Assembly (NCBI GenBank): GCA_963920635.1
Contig: OY987301.1
Location: 10,694,501 to 10,758,500 of the forward strand
From: Pseudeuparius sepicola
Lineage: Eukaryota; Arthropoda; Insecta; Coleoptera; Anthribidae
Length of the DNA: 64,000 nt
Direction: 5' to 3'
Below, in pieces: positions 11,844 to 23,800 of the stretch. The notes beneath the pieces were generated by a model. The model was not told where the DNA came from, ran no database searches, and saw only the letters and a program-made list of their open reading frames with translations. How positions within the stretch are numbered: the stretch's first letter is position 1; every line of letters starts with the position of its first letter. The position numbers and the translations under genes were made by a program.

Positions 11844-14800
11844 ATGTTGAAATTTGCCAGCGTAGTCTTGTTCTGTGCTATACTATTAGCATGTGAAGGC
11901 GTTTACAGTACATGTAGTGGTGAAGCCTGTGTTGAAAAGGACTTAGTTACGTTTATAGACAAATTGGAGGACTCGCCGTCACTCAAGATTGTTGGCGAGT
12001 ATGTTACCCTGAAAAAGATTAAAGGACACGAAATCAGCCCAAGAAGTAACGAAGATATTGTAGATAGATGTTTGAGATATCTGTCTTCCCACGAAATCAG
12101 TATAAGGCTGCCGGGTGGTGAAGCCAGAAGTTTAGAAACAGGTAAATTTATTTTTATTTGGATCGCCGACAAAATTATCGAGAAAGTGTTGAAAGACATA
12201 GTGTTTCATAAGGCGGCGTGTATTATTTTGGGAATTTTCTGGCTTTTCTTTGTTTAGATTTGGGACAGTGAGAATAAAACGTGTAATGTTCCAGATGACA
12301 TTTCATTTCAGTAGAATAGAAATATCCTATAGAGTAGAATAGAAAAAAGTAGCCAATAAAAACACATTCTGTAAAACATAAATCAACAGCTTTTTACATT
12401 TTTTATTAAGTAACAATATTTTGTACAATTGGTAAAGAAAAAATCCTATAATAGAATTTCATTTAAATGGCTTATCAAAGGGATTTTGTAAAAGCAGGAT
12501 AATAAACATGTAGGTATTTTATTTATTGTTAAGTAACAAATTTTTGATAACGTAAAACAAACTGGACATACATACATACATACATAATACTTAATAAACA
12601 AAAATACGCCAGTACTAAATTGATGCCAAAATAATAATAAATTAAAACATCACTAAACTATTTCGCATATCTAACAAAAAATACAGGTTTTTAGATTTTC
12701 ATAATTTTCTTAAAAAATATAAAAATACGGCAAAATAACCGACTATTAAAATATTACGCAGGGTGGTTCAGTTTTAAGGAAACAAACTGTAACAGGTGGT
12801 AGATATTCAAAAAATAACCTCAGTTTCTTGTATAAACTGTATCTTTTTAAGTTACAGGGTGTTAAGATTTTAAAAAATATGTGAATATTGAATATTTACC
12901 AAAGTAATTGAGATATTTAAGTCATATAGTCATATTTGGTACAATTTATAAAGGTATAGGTAAGCATAAAACATGTTAATATCAAACACCTTGAACAACC
13001 AATAGTGGAGAAGTGGGTAATTAGTCCAATCGTTATTAAAAAAATGAATAACCTTAAATTACAATAAAATGGATTGAAATTTGTACCTATAATTGTATAC
13101 AAGATTGTATTTTTTGTTTTATTTCAGGGGTACTTCTAAAAAATTAATTAAAAAATTGGCTCCATAAGTATGACTTAAAGTAGCAAAAAATTATTTAACT
13201 TTTTCCGCTTAAACAACAATTTTAGGAGGGTGTTAACACTTAAATTGAGACACACTATATAGGAAATCAGTGGGTCTGTCCTTTACATCCAAAAATAAGC
13301 AATCATCATAAACGATCTAAAGCGACAAATAATGTTTTTATTAGTATAGACCAAGTGCGCTCAATCGCTGACCTCGAATCACACCAAATCGATGAACTGA
13401 TTACTATTCTGGTATAAAAACGAAGTGGAAGCTTTCTATGGCGGCAGTCACATCTTCCCAGGCCTACCGTTAGTCACTTGCCAGAAGAAAGTCGCCGTGG
13501 GTGCTCTAAAATATTTAAAATAACGAATTCATTTGCATAATTTTTCTATTTGACATCGTTTGGGACCTTGTGGGACTAATGCCTTTTGCGGTTCCCATGT
13601 CATACGATTTCTGACAATAAGTAATGATCTTGCATGATAACACCCTATAGAACTACTATTTGTAGGTGTAGGTGTAACTATTGTCTTGTTGTTTAATACA
13701 TAATAGATGTATTTTCGCTTTCAATATTTTTTTGAATTTTGTGTCCATAAATCTTTCTTAATCTCTATAATATTTTCTCACGTCATTATTTGAGAAAGAA
13801 GAAACCATGGCACCTACCTGTATAATAAATTAATTCACAATGTTTAATTATTATTCTTGGAGCTACCGGATGAACCAAGTGTAACGGATTCTTAGTCAAG
13901 AAGATTAGATTCTTACAATGAGATTCTTACAATTTTCAAAATACCTATCCATTTCTTTAATCCAATTTCTATTTCCTAGATCACCATCTTTATCTGCGGT
14001 CGATCTCCGCACTGGTTATTTAGGTATTTAGGCGGTTTTCTTGAGTTTCCGGTTTTTATATTGAGAGTTTTCTATGTTCTCGATTTTATTCTACTTTCTC
14101 TTATCTTTCTCCGGATTGTCCGATTTAGGTAGATCCTTGTGCAGCATCTGGCGCGTACCGACACACCTGTTCGTCGTGTTTTCTTTTTAAAAGTAGATCA
14201 CAGAAACTATCTCGGTGAGAAGCTGCAAAAAAGTTAAGATTTGCGAGAAAAATAGTCGAGTACAGGTCACGCGTGTTCAAACTTTTTTTTAAAGAGTAAA
14301 CACACAATATCTTTTTTGACTGACGTATTTAAAAAGACAAGACTTCTCACGGCGATAGCTTCATATCATGGACAACATATGGCTAACAATGTATTTTGCA
14401 TAATATGGTGTCTCTGGAAAGCACATGGTGAACCAAAAAAGGTCCAGGCGTGAGCAGTCATTAACAACACGTCAGTCAACTTACCATCTTCTGTTTTTGA
14501 TAAAATTTTTGGTGTATTAATTAGGTTTACTTCTTTATACACATATACAGTATGATATATGAGAGAGTTTCCTACAAGCGTTGTTTTTTTTTAATAAATG
14601 GCCAAATTTTTGTGTGGTTGGCATAGGACGTAACCTAGAAACTCCTTTGTTTTGTTTGTCAAATCTCATAATATTACCACACATCATCTTGATAAAATCA
14701 TATTTCTTGTTAAATTAAAACTAGTTGATTTTTTTAAAATTCACGTTCTTGGACACTTTTTAAAAGGTGCATTTGATAGTCTTTTTTTTCTAGTTATTTT

Positions 14801-17800
14801 TATTCTTTGAGAATTTCATCTTGTACGAAGACGAGGATAATGGCTCTTTAATTTTCGGCAGTTTAATGTTCTATATACATAAAGGAATGCGGCTCACTCA
14901 GATTCACTTGTGGCAAGTCCAAGTTCAATACGAACCTGTTAAGCCTTGAAATCTCTCGTCAAAAGCTGAATGTAAAAAAAGTAACAGTTGCTATTTCCGC
15001 CAATGGCCAGACCTCAATAAATCTCCAAGTAACAACTATATTATTTTGCTTTGTTACTATAAAACAATTTACAAATTTTATTGTATTTATTTTCTGAGAA
15101 CAATCAGTAGGTAGATACTTTCAATTTCATTTTACGACATCCACAAATCGCAGGAAAGGAAAATAACAATTAGGACATATTTTTCCCCTCTGTTATTCTA
15201 GTCCAACATTACCTACAAAATTCACCACCGGATTTAGAAAACAAAGTTTGTGTAATAGAATTATGCGTTTTTACTTTTTGGAACTGTCGATAGGTAACCA
15301 ATTTAGGCTCTATTATTTGTACTTAATTTCATTGTTTGTTTTTTACTAGAGTAACTCACATCTCACATGATACTTTGATATACATTTTTTGATCAATACT
15401 TAAAATTATTATAGTTTTTGTGGTTTTCTATCTTATCCTTGCTTATCTTAAAATTATTCTCCATTTTTGTTGTGGTTATCAAAACCTCTCGAATTGGGGA
15501 CTTGGTATTTTTTTTTTATTTATTTTGTGCTCCTTAAATATACAGAGTGTTCCGAAAATAGGTCTAAAAATGAAACTTTTATGGGGGTGTTCGATATAAT
15601 TTCTTTTTTATTCAAGCTATCCTTAAAAAGTTACGGCTTATTAAATGTATTGGTAAAAATCAAAATTTCCTAGATTTACATAAACCTACGGTGTTAAAAT
15701 AATAACTGACATAGGCCTACTGTGAAGAAAATACAGAAAATTATTTTCTCTTTATTCATCTTTGCTTATTAGACCCGTTGCGAAATTTTAATTTTTGTAC
15801 ACATGTAAGCACATTCAGCCTGCTATTTTACCTATGTTTTAATCATATAATCTGTTACATTTCACTTATAAATACTTTTCTTCTTAAATTAATTTTCTAA
15901 ATGTCCACAAACAAGTTATTTGTATGTTACAGCCGGTATATGAAAACAGACCGTATGTATACGGTCTAGGCTGTATCTATACGGCCTAAATGGCGCAGAC
16001 CGTATGTGAATGACATGGCATTTCATATACGGACTAGACCGTTAACGGACTATTGACATTCAGAATGTATGTGTAATCATAGTGAATCACCCTTCTTTTT
16101 TTATATAGGCCCATATTAAAGAAGAATATGCCTTCGTTTTAGTAGGTGTGTATGATGCAGAAAAAAATCTAGGGTACCTACATTATACTAAATAATTACC
16201 TTTTTTCCTTCAAACTACTACGTACCAGCAAGAAGTAATATCCTTCTTTGATGGGCCTATATAAAAAAAGGGGTAATTCAGAAATGGCGGACGTCGAAAC
16301 CGCCCGGAAAACATTGCACATAAGACTAGTCCTTTTTCAAACCGACTAGACCGTTTGTTGACGGACAAGCTTTTTATACATATGGACTAATATCTTCAGT
16401 CTGTTTACATAGGGACTAGTCCGTTTGTATACGGCCTGTTTTACATATACGGTCTGTAACATATATAAAAAAAAAACGTTTGCTTACCAATAATTTGAAT
16501 TTCCTGGCAAAAACGAACAAGTTCTACCAAGAATGGTCTTTCTGTAGTATTTATTTTGAATCTCAGGGAAATAAATAAGGATAGAGGGAGCAAAAGCATC
16601 AAAATGCACACGTTTGTAGTCAACCAACATATAATAACGGAAATTTACTAAAGTAAACAAACATTACCTCTTTGTGTACAACCTTTACCTGTGACATAGG
16701 TTGTCCTGAGAAATATCAATTTGACCTCACACCATATATTTTCTGCGTCCCATTGTAAGCAAAATGGGTCACTATTTTCCTAAGTATTAATAAATCGTTA
16801 TAAATAAACAAAAAAATACTTGAAAACACGAAAAATACACACGTAAATAGTCAGAGAAAATGTCAAAAACACAAACGATGCAGACAGATTGAATGCGGCG
16901 GCGGACAGCTGCGTTGCCATGTTGGGCGCTTTGAAAAGTCGGTTGACGATTTTATTAAAGTGATAATTAGCATACCTACTATAATTACAGCGCAATTTAG
17001 TTTTAGTTTAAAATTGTCACAGGCAAGGAATTAATAGCTATTTTTTTAATTTACTGTTATGGGCGGTGTTGTCTTCATTTGATCTCATTAGTAAACCCCT
17101 CTATTTTGAAATGAAATTTAGTACATGGCATCAGTCAAAAAGACATTGGCTCTGTTTACTTTTTGTTCTTACTCCCTCTATCCTTCGATAGTTATTTCTC
17201 TAGAGTTTTGCATATAAATGAGAGGATTTTTTTATTCTCAACAAAAATATAAGCTGCCAAGAAAACATTACCCGATAATGAACCGAAACCACCAATCCCC
17301 GTTCAATACTCCGACCGTTGGCGGAACGGGTACCCGCCGCATCCGGCCCTGAGCCGCATTCCCGGCCTGCCGTGACCCACTGAGCGGCTGCGGCGAGGCG
17401 CTTCCGGCACACCGCGCGAGGCACACTTTCCCGCTCTTCCCGGCTGTCGGGCCGTCGCACAGAGGTCATTCTATTTTTTTTAGGAATTAATAAATGACAA
17501 AAATTATGTTTCAAAATAAATTATTTTATACTGTAATATTAAAGAAAACATTCCAAAGAATAATATTTTTGAACGTGCTTTTTTTTGCTGATACGGGTTG
17601 GCCATGAAAACACTTGCTATATCAGTAAACAATTATTGACAACTTGGCGTTTAGTTTGTGATGTTATGTTGCGTTGTTTGTAAAGTGTATTTCTCTTTTC
17701 TACTTGTAGGCTTTTAAATTTGGATTTTGTTATCTTAGAGTGCAAGGTAAGGGCTTTAATATTTGACACAGTTATTTAAAACATATGCACATGAGTCTAA

Positions 17801-20800
17801 AACATACTTACAAGTAAATCCATCATTTTTTTACCATTTCTTAAAATTTCATTACTTTTCAAAAGCTGCAAATTGTAATATTTAAAGATATTTGTCACGC
17901 AAATATTTTTTATACTTATATTGCTCTATTACCTTCTCGCTAATTACAATTTTGAGTGCCAAGAAGTGCCAAGCGCTTTACAAAATATATTTTTAGGGAC
18001 CATGTCAATAACTAAAAACGAGATGTTTGCCGTCTGGCGCGAGCAAAGCTCACTTGCTGATAAAAATTCTTCTGTTTTTAAATTTGTTTTAAGAAAGCTG
18101 GAATTAAATAGTGAGCAAAACGTTAATGAGCAACGTGATATGGTTGCGAGAAAAATTAATAATTTTAACAGCGCTGTTTCCACAATGTGGAAGAATTGCT
18201 AACGGTCCCGAAAAGTTTTTGAAGCTAGACATTGTGAGTGGCTAAATCAATCCATAATTTTTGAAGAGTTGAATGTACCTGATGGGTCCAGCAGAGGTAG
18301 GCCAGAAAAGTTGTTTAAAGATCTCGGCGACCAACGAAAAAGGCAAAAATTAATGCCATTATTGAATAATTATTCTGCGGAGCAGCTTACATTTGCTACT
18401 CGCAAAAGTCTCGAATCTTCAGGCCAACGAAATGCTTCAAGTATAATCAAAGAAATTACAGAAAATTCACCTGCCAGAGCAACAAAAATGAAGAAAGCCA
18501 TGCGTAAGAAAGAAACCTTGCCTGTAAAGTATTCTGCGGATGAAGCACTTACCCTTTTTCTTGATTGCTCTCTAACCAAAAAAGCTTATATTTTATTGCA
18601 ACAGGGCGCAAAAGATCATAATGCCCAACTTTATCCTAATTACAATATACTTTTAGACGCTAAAAAAAAATGTTATCAGACATATCCGCTGAGGTTAATC
18701 TTCAGGCACTCGTTGACCACACAGTAAAAAGAATAATAGAATCTCAGCAAGAACTTTACAATAACCTGTCGCAAAATGTCTCAAAAAATGAATTTACTAT
18801 TATATACAAATGGGGATGTGATGGCAGTGCAGGGCATTCACATTACAAGCAACAGTTTAGCGGGCAACATGATGAATCATATTCGGATTTAAATTTGTTT
18901 TCGGTTTGCCTCGTTCCCTTGCAAATGACATTCAATAATGGCACTATACTCTGGCAAAATCCACGGCCATCTTCCATCAGGTTTTGTAGACCTATAAAAC
19001 TGATTTTTCAAAAGGAAACACCTGAATTGTGTAAAAATGAAATAAAAAATATTGAAGATCAAATATCAAAAATTAAACCTACAGTTATTGATGATCACCA
19101 ATTAACTATTAGTCATGCATTTAAAATGACAATGATTGATGGAAAAATGTTTTCTGTCATTAGCAATTCTTCAACGCAAACCTGTGGGATCTGTAGAGCA
19201 AGTCCTAAAATGATGAACAACTTGAAAATGTTAATGACACTACCAATAGATCAAAGTTTATATGATTATGGCATTTCAACGTTACACGCATGGATAAGAT
19301 GTTTGGAATGCTGCCTTCACATTGCATACAGGCTTGATTTAAAGAAATGGCAGATTCGAGACAAAAACGAAAAACAAATGATGAAAGAAAAAAAAGACCT
19401 TATAATAAAACGGTTAAAACAGGACTTAAGTCTATTGGTTGATATTCCTAAACAAGGATATGGCACAACAAACGACGGAAATACCGCCCGTAGGTTTTTC
19501 CAAAACTATTGCCAGGCTGCTTTAATAACAGGTAATTTTTGTTTATCTCTACAAACTGGACATCCTTACGAATGTTTGGATTTTGTTATAGGACTTGATG
19601 AATATTTTCTAAAGCACTTATTTATAATATTAAGTACAATGTCATCTGGCTATGAAATCAACAAAAAGGAGTTTGCAGATTACTACAAAAACACTGCGAT
19701 ACTCTACATTGAGCTGTATCCATGGTACTACATGCCAGCAAGTCTACACCGAATACTAATTCACGGGCCAGAAATTATAAAGGCAGTGCCTCTTCCGCTA
19801 GGCATGTTTTCAGAGGAAGCTCTTGAATCAAGAAACAAAGACTTTCGGAAATATCGAGAATCATACTCCAGAAAATTTTCAAGGGAGGAAACTATGAAGG
19901 ATGTATATTCTAGGTTATTGCTATCGTCTGACCCTCTCATATCATCATTATCCAAGCGTGTAAGCAACCTTTAAACAAAGAAGTTTTAAAATTGCTTCAA
20001 GAGCCTCATTTGTCAAATAATAAAATGTATGAAAATGAAAACATTAGTGATTCCGAAAATTCTGATCAATAACTGTACCTACAATAGAACATAAAATTAT
20101 TTAGTTAGTCTAAGTATTGTTACCTAGTTAGTGAGTGTTGCGTCTTTTTGTAAATACGTATTGGTACTTTAAAAATATTGTTTTTTTGTTATACTCATTA
20201 TTATTAATTTAAATAGAAATAAAATACCCTGTTTATCCAATTTGATTAAAAATAAAATAGATAACGTTATTATTTCGATTTAACATCCTAGAAATACCTG
20301 GAAACATTTAAGCTGATTATATATACTTTGTAATAATAATAGGTACTAAATATTTATAAACACCCTGTATGAGGTAAGACCTGAAATACAACTCTAAGAA
20401 AAAATAATAACATATATATAAACTTAAGCTCAGTTAAAGCCTAAGATTTCTATGTTTGTATTAATTACTGCCTAAATTTTCATAAATGACCTCTGTGCAG
20501 CGCTTTCGCGCGGCGTTGCCGCGTTCGACGGTTCGGCGGAGAAGGCGGCTACTTGGGATCGCAGAGTTTTTATTCCGCATTACTATTCTATTGTTTGTTT
20601 CGTGCGATCGCCACTTATGGAAAAAATCACCAGCGTGGTCCAATGTTACAAACACCATTGTCGAAAAGTACGCTGCAATGAATTTAATATACGAAGTAAA
20701 ATAAAATGCCGGCTAAAGCCACATTTTAAGGTGGAAAAAATGTCAAAACTCGCCCATAAAGACAGGTATTTTAGGTAAAAAAGCAGTCACAATTTGAAAA

Positions 20801-23800
20801 GGACAAAAATATAAGCAAATTACAAACAAATTCTTTATCGTAAGCTAAATGTTTTTCTATATTACAAATAATTTTCAAAGTTTGTCTTCTGTTGCTAATT
20901 ATGTTTTTGTATGGGGCGTACTTGTACTTTAAGAAGATGTTACCTGCGGATCTGTTGATCCTAATTAATCGGAAAACATGTCTCTTGGGCTCTTTGACAT
21001 ATTGCACAAAATTTTAAAACCCTCCTTTTTTCAAGAACACTATTTATTTTCTTTTAAATGGTTTCTTTTTTAATATTTACCTTCAAAATTCTTCTGTTAA
21101 ACCTACCGAATCGGATAGCAGAACTTTTTGTTTTTCAAAATTTTAAATTTGTGTCGCTATTTTATAATTAGCAATAATGTAACTTAAATTTTGATTTATT
21201 TTCACAATAATAGGAAAGGCAAGGAATTTAAATCTATTTAGATATAAATATATCATATCCTACATAGGTACATCATAACTTACTGTCACCGACTCCAAAG
21301 ATAACTGAATTTAGAAAGAGAAAAATATTTCTAAATTTTAGTTGAAATGTGCATACTGGCAAATTTTTGAAGTCGGTTTTAATTTTTTTTTGTTAAAATT
21401 CTTTTATTTCTTATTTTTTAGTGAATTATTAAGAATTATCGAAATCGGTCCAATATTAAATGCCCTATTTGTCCACCCTTAGGATTGAAATTTTTCTCTT
21501 CAAATTTAATTTCTCTGCAAATTTAAATGCGCTCACTCCTAAGGTTTCTAATAAAATAAGAATCATCCAAATCGGTCTAATGTGTAATGGGACCACCTCT
21601 AAGGTACTCCCTTTCTAATAAAAAAAGAATCATCGAAATCGGTTCAATATGAAATTTCATCCTTTAAATTTAAATGGGGCCACTCCTAAAGTAATCCCTT
21701 TTTAATAAAATGAGAATCATCGAAATCGGTCCAATATGAAATTTCATCCCCTATTTTTCCACCCTTACCATTCTGTAGGTATACCCTTTCAAATAAAAAA
21801 GAATTGTCCAAATCGGTTTATAAATGACGGAGTTCTGAGTTAACAAACATAAAAAAAACATACAACCGAATTGATAACCTACTCATTTTTTGAAGTTGGT
21901 TAAAAATGCAAGCAGTCAGTCATTTGAATATATTACCAGTTGTTGGAAAAATAAAATATACAACGTTAAAATGTTTGACAATTCAAACATTCAATTGTCG
22001 GCACAGTTTCTCGCCAGATGCCTGTTTTGCTCAACTTTAGTACCCTGTAAAATGGAACTCCCTGTATATTTTGTGCTCAAATTTGGCATGTTGGGGTTTT
22101 GAAGTGTTCTGATTAAATGTCATATTTTAAATAAAAGTATCACTAAATGGTTTTAGTGAAAATTGGGGGTATAAAAAATCGGAGCCGACCCCGGATTTGC
22201 ATTTTGAAAATGGTACGAAAATCAAAAATAGCAGTTTTTAAAGGCCTTTCAAACAGAAAGGTTTAGGAGAATATCTCCAGAAATAAACAAAAATGTGTTT
22301 ATGTGGATATGAATGTAGAGTAGACTCCTTATATAGCTTCTGAAATATTTATAAAAAAAACAAATAATAAATTTAATTGAATGAGTATTTGATACTGCCA
22401 GATTTTTTTCTAATACAACTGGCAACAACGCACAGTCCATAGGTGAATCGTCTCTCGTTTCGAAAAGTAAGTAGGTAGGTACTGGTTTTTAGTTGTGATT
22501 TTCCTTAGATAACATGGAAAAGTAAAATGGCACTAACGTTTAGAATACCAAAATATAACAATACAATTAGGCCCAAGCCGCACAAAGTAAGTACAAGAAC
22601 CCCACTTACAAATACTATGTTTGACCTACATTTTTAAAATTTTATCTAATGAGTTTTAAATATGTATTTATAACCAAATGTTTAAAATTTAAAAAAGTAA
22701 CAACTAACTATTTAAAATCTCTAATTCGATTCTAATTCTTACAATTATTAGCTTTTTTAGAGCAGGCAGTCCAGCCTATACCTCATACCTAACCAATTTT
22801 TTAAAAAGATACAGTTTTTTGCATAGTTTCGCTACATCACGTACCAGTCATCTTGCAAAAACCGTTCATTAAAAATTTCTAATTCTTCTTATTTAATATG
22901 ACAACCTTCCATACACTTTAAGGAATTGGCAATCTAGAGTTAGATCTGGTTTGACCTAAATTTCCGGCAAAAACAGAATCGTTTATATAGCTTTCATATT
23001 TGAATTACTTTCTCGGAGAAAGGAAGATTGGTCTGTTTTTATTTAAAAAAGGTGTTTATTTGGTTCATTCCCTCCCACGTAAACAAAGACAGATTTTAGT
23101 CGATGTCGTTTTCTATTTAAGATAACTACAAGCAGATAATAGTAAGAACGCATATTTTACAATATGGAACTTCAAAAACTACAAATTGTTGATTTCGATG
23201 AAAGCCCGCACATTAAAATGAAGTAAATAGTAACGAACAACAACATTCAATTGCCACAGAGCTGGTTAATCTGTGCAATTGCACCGTAAACTTGAACCTT
23301 GAATGATAATTCACCATGACCATGATCTATTGTTTACAAACAATATAGTTTCACTATCACATTCTGTGTTGCGCAATGTATATTATACGCTTCTCCTGTC
23401 CTCAAATTATATATGTAAATGTTGACAATTTCTTTAATGTGAACGCAGTCGTAAAAGTTCATTGATACATAAGCGATAATGGAAAACTAATCGGCAGAAT
23501 ACTGATGTCCATCAACATTACAGAAATCACTTTCCTGTATTTTATAGTAGGTGACTAGTATGGCAGATCTATTTTTTTGTAGTTTTCAAATTATTCCATA
23601 CTGTTCTTCAACCATAAACTGCTTGTCGGATTATGTTGCTCTGAGAAAAAAATATTTTTGGATATAAAGTTGTAGACATTATTATTCGATTGCTAGAGAA
23701 TTGATAGCAGTTGTGTCTCTTCCTTAGAATATTTTCTACACGGCGCTACAAAAAGTAGGTTGATCCATTGAGCACAGATTCTTTGTCCTAAAATGTGTCA

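Noticed and set aside
17200..17514. Minus-strand open frame across the CpG-rich island
   Set aside because: Arg/Ala-rich translation typical of random GC-rich DNA.
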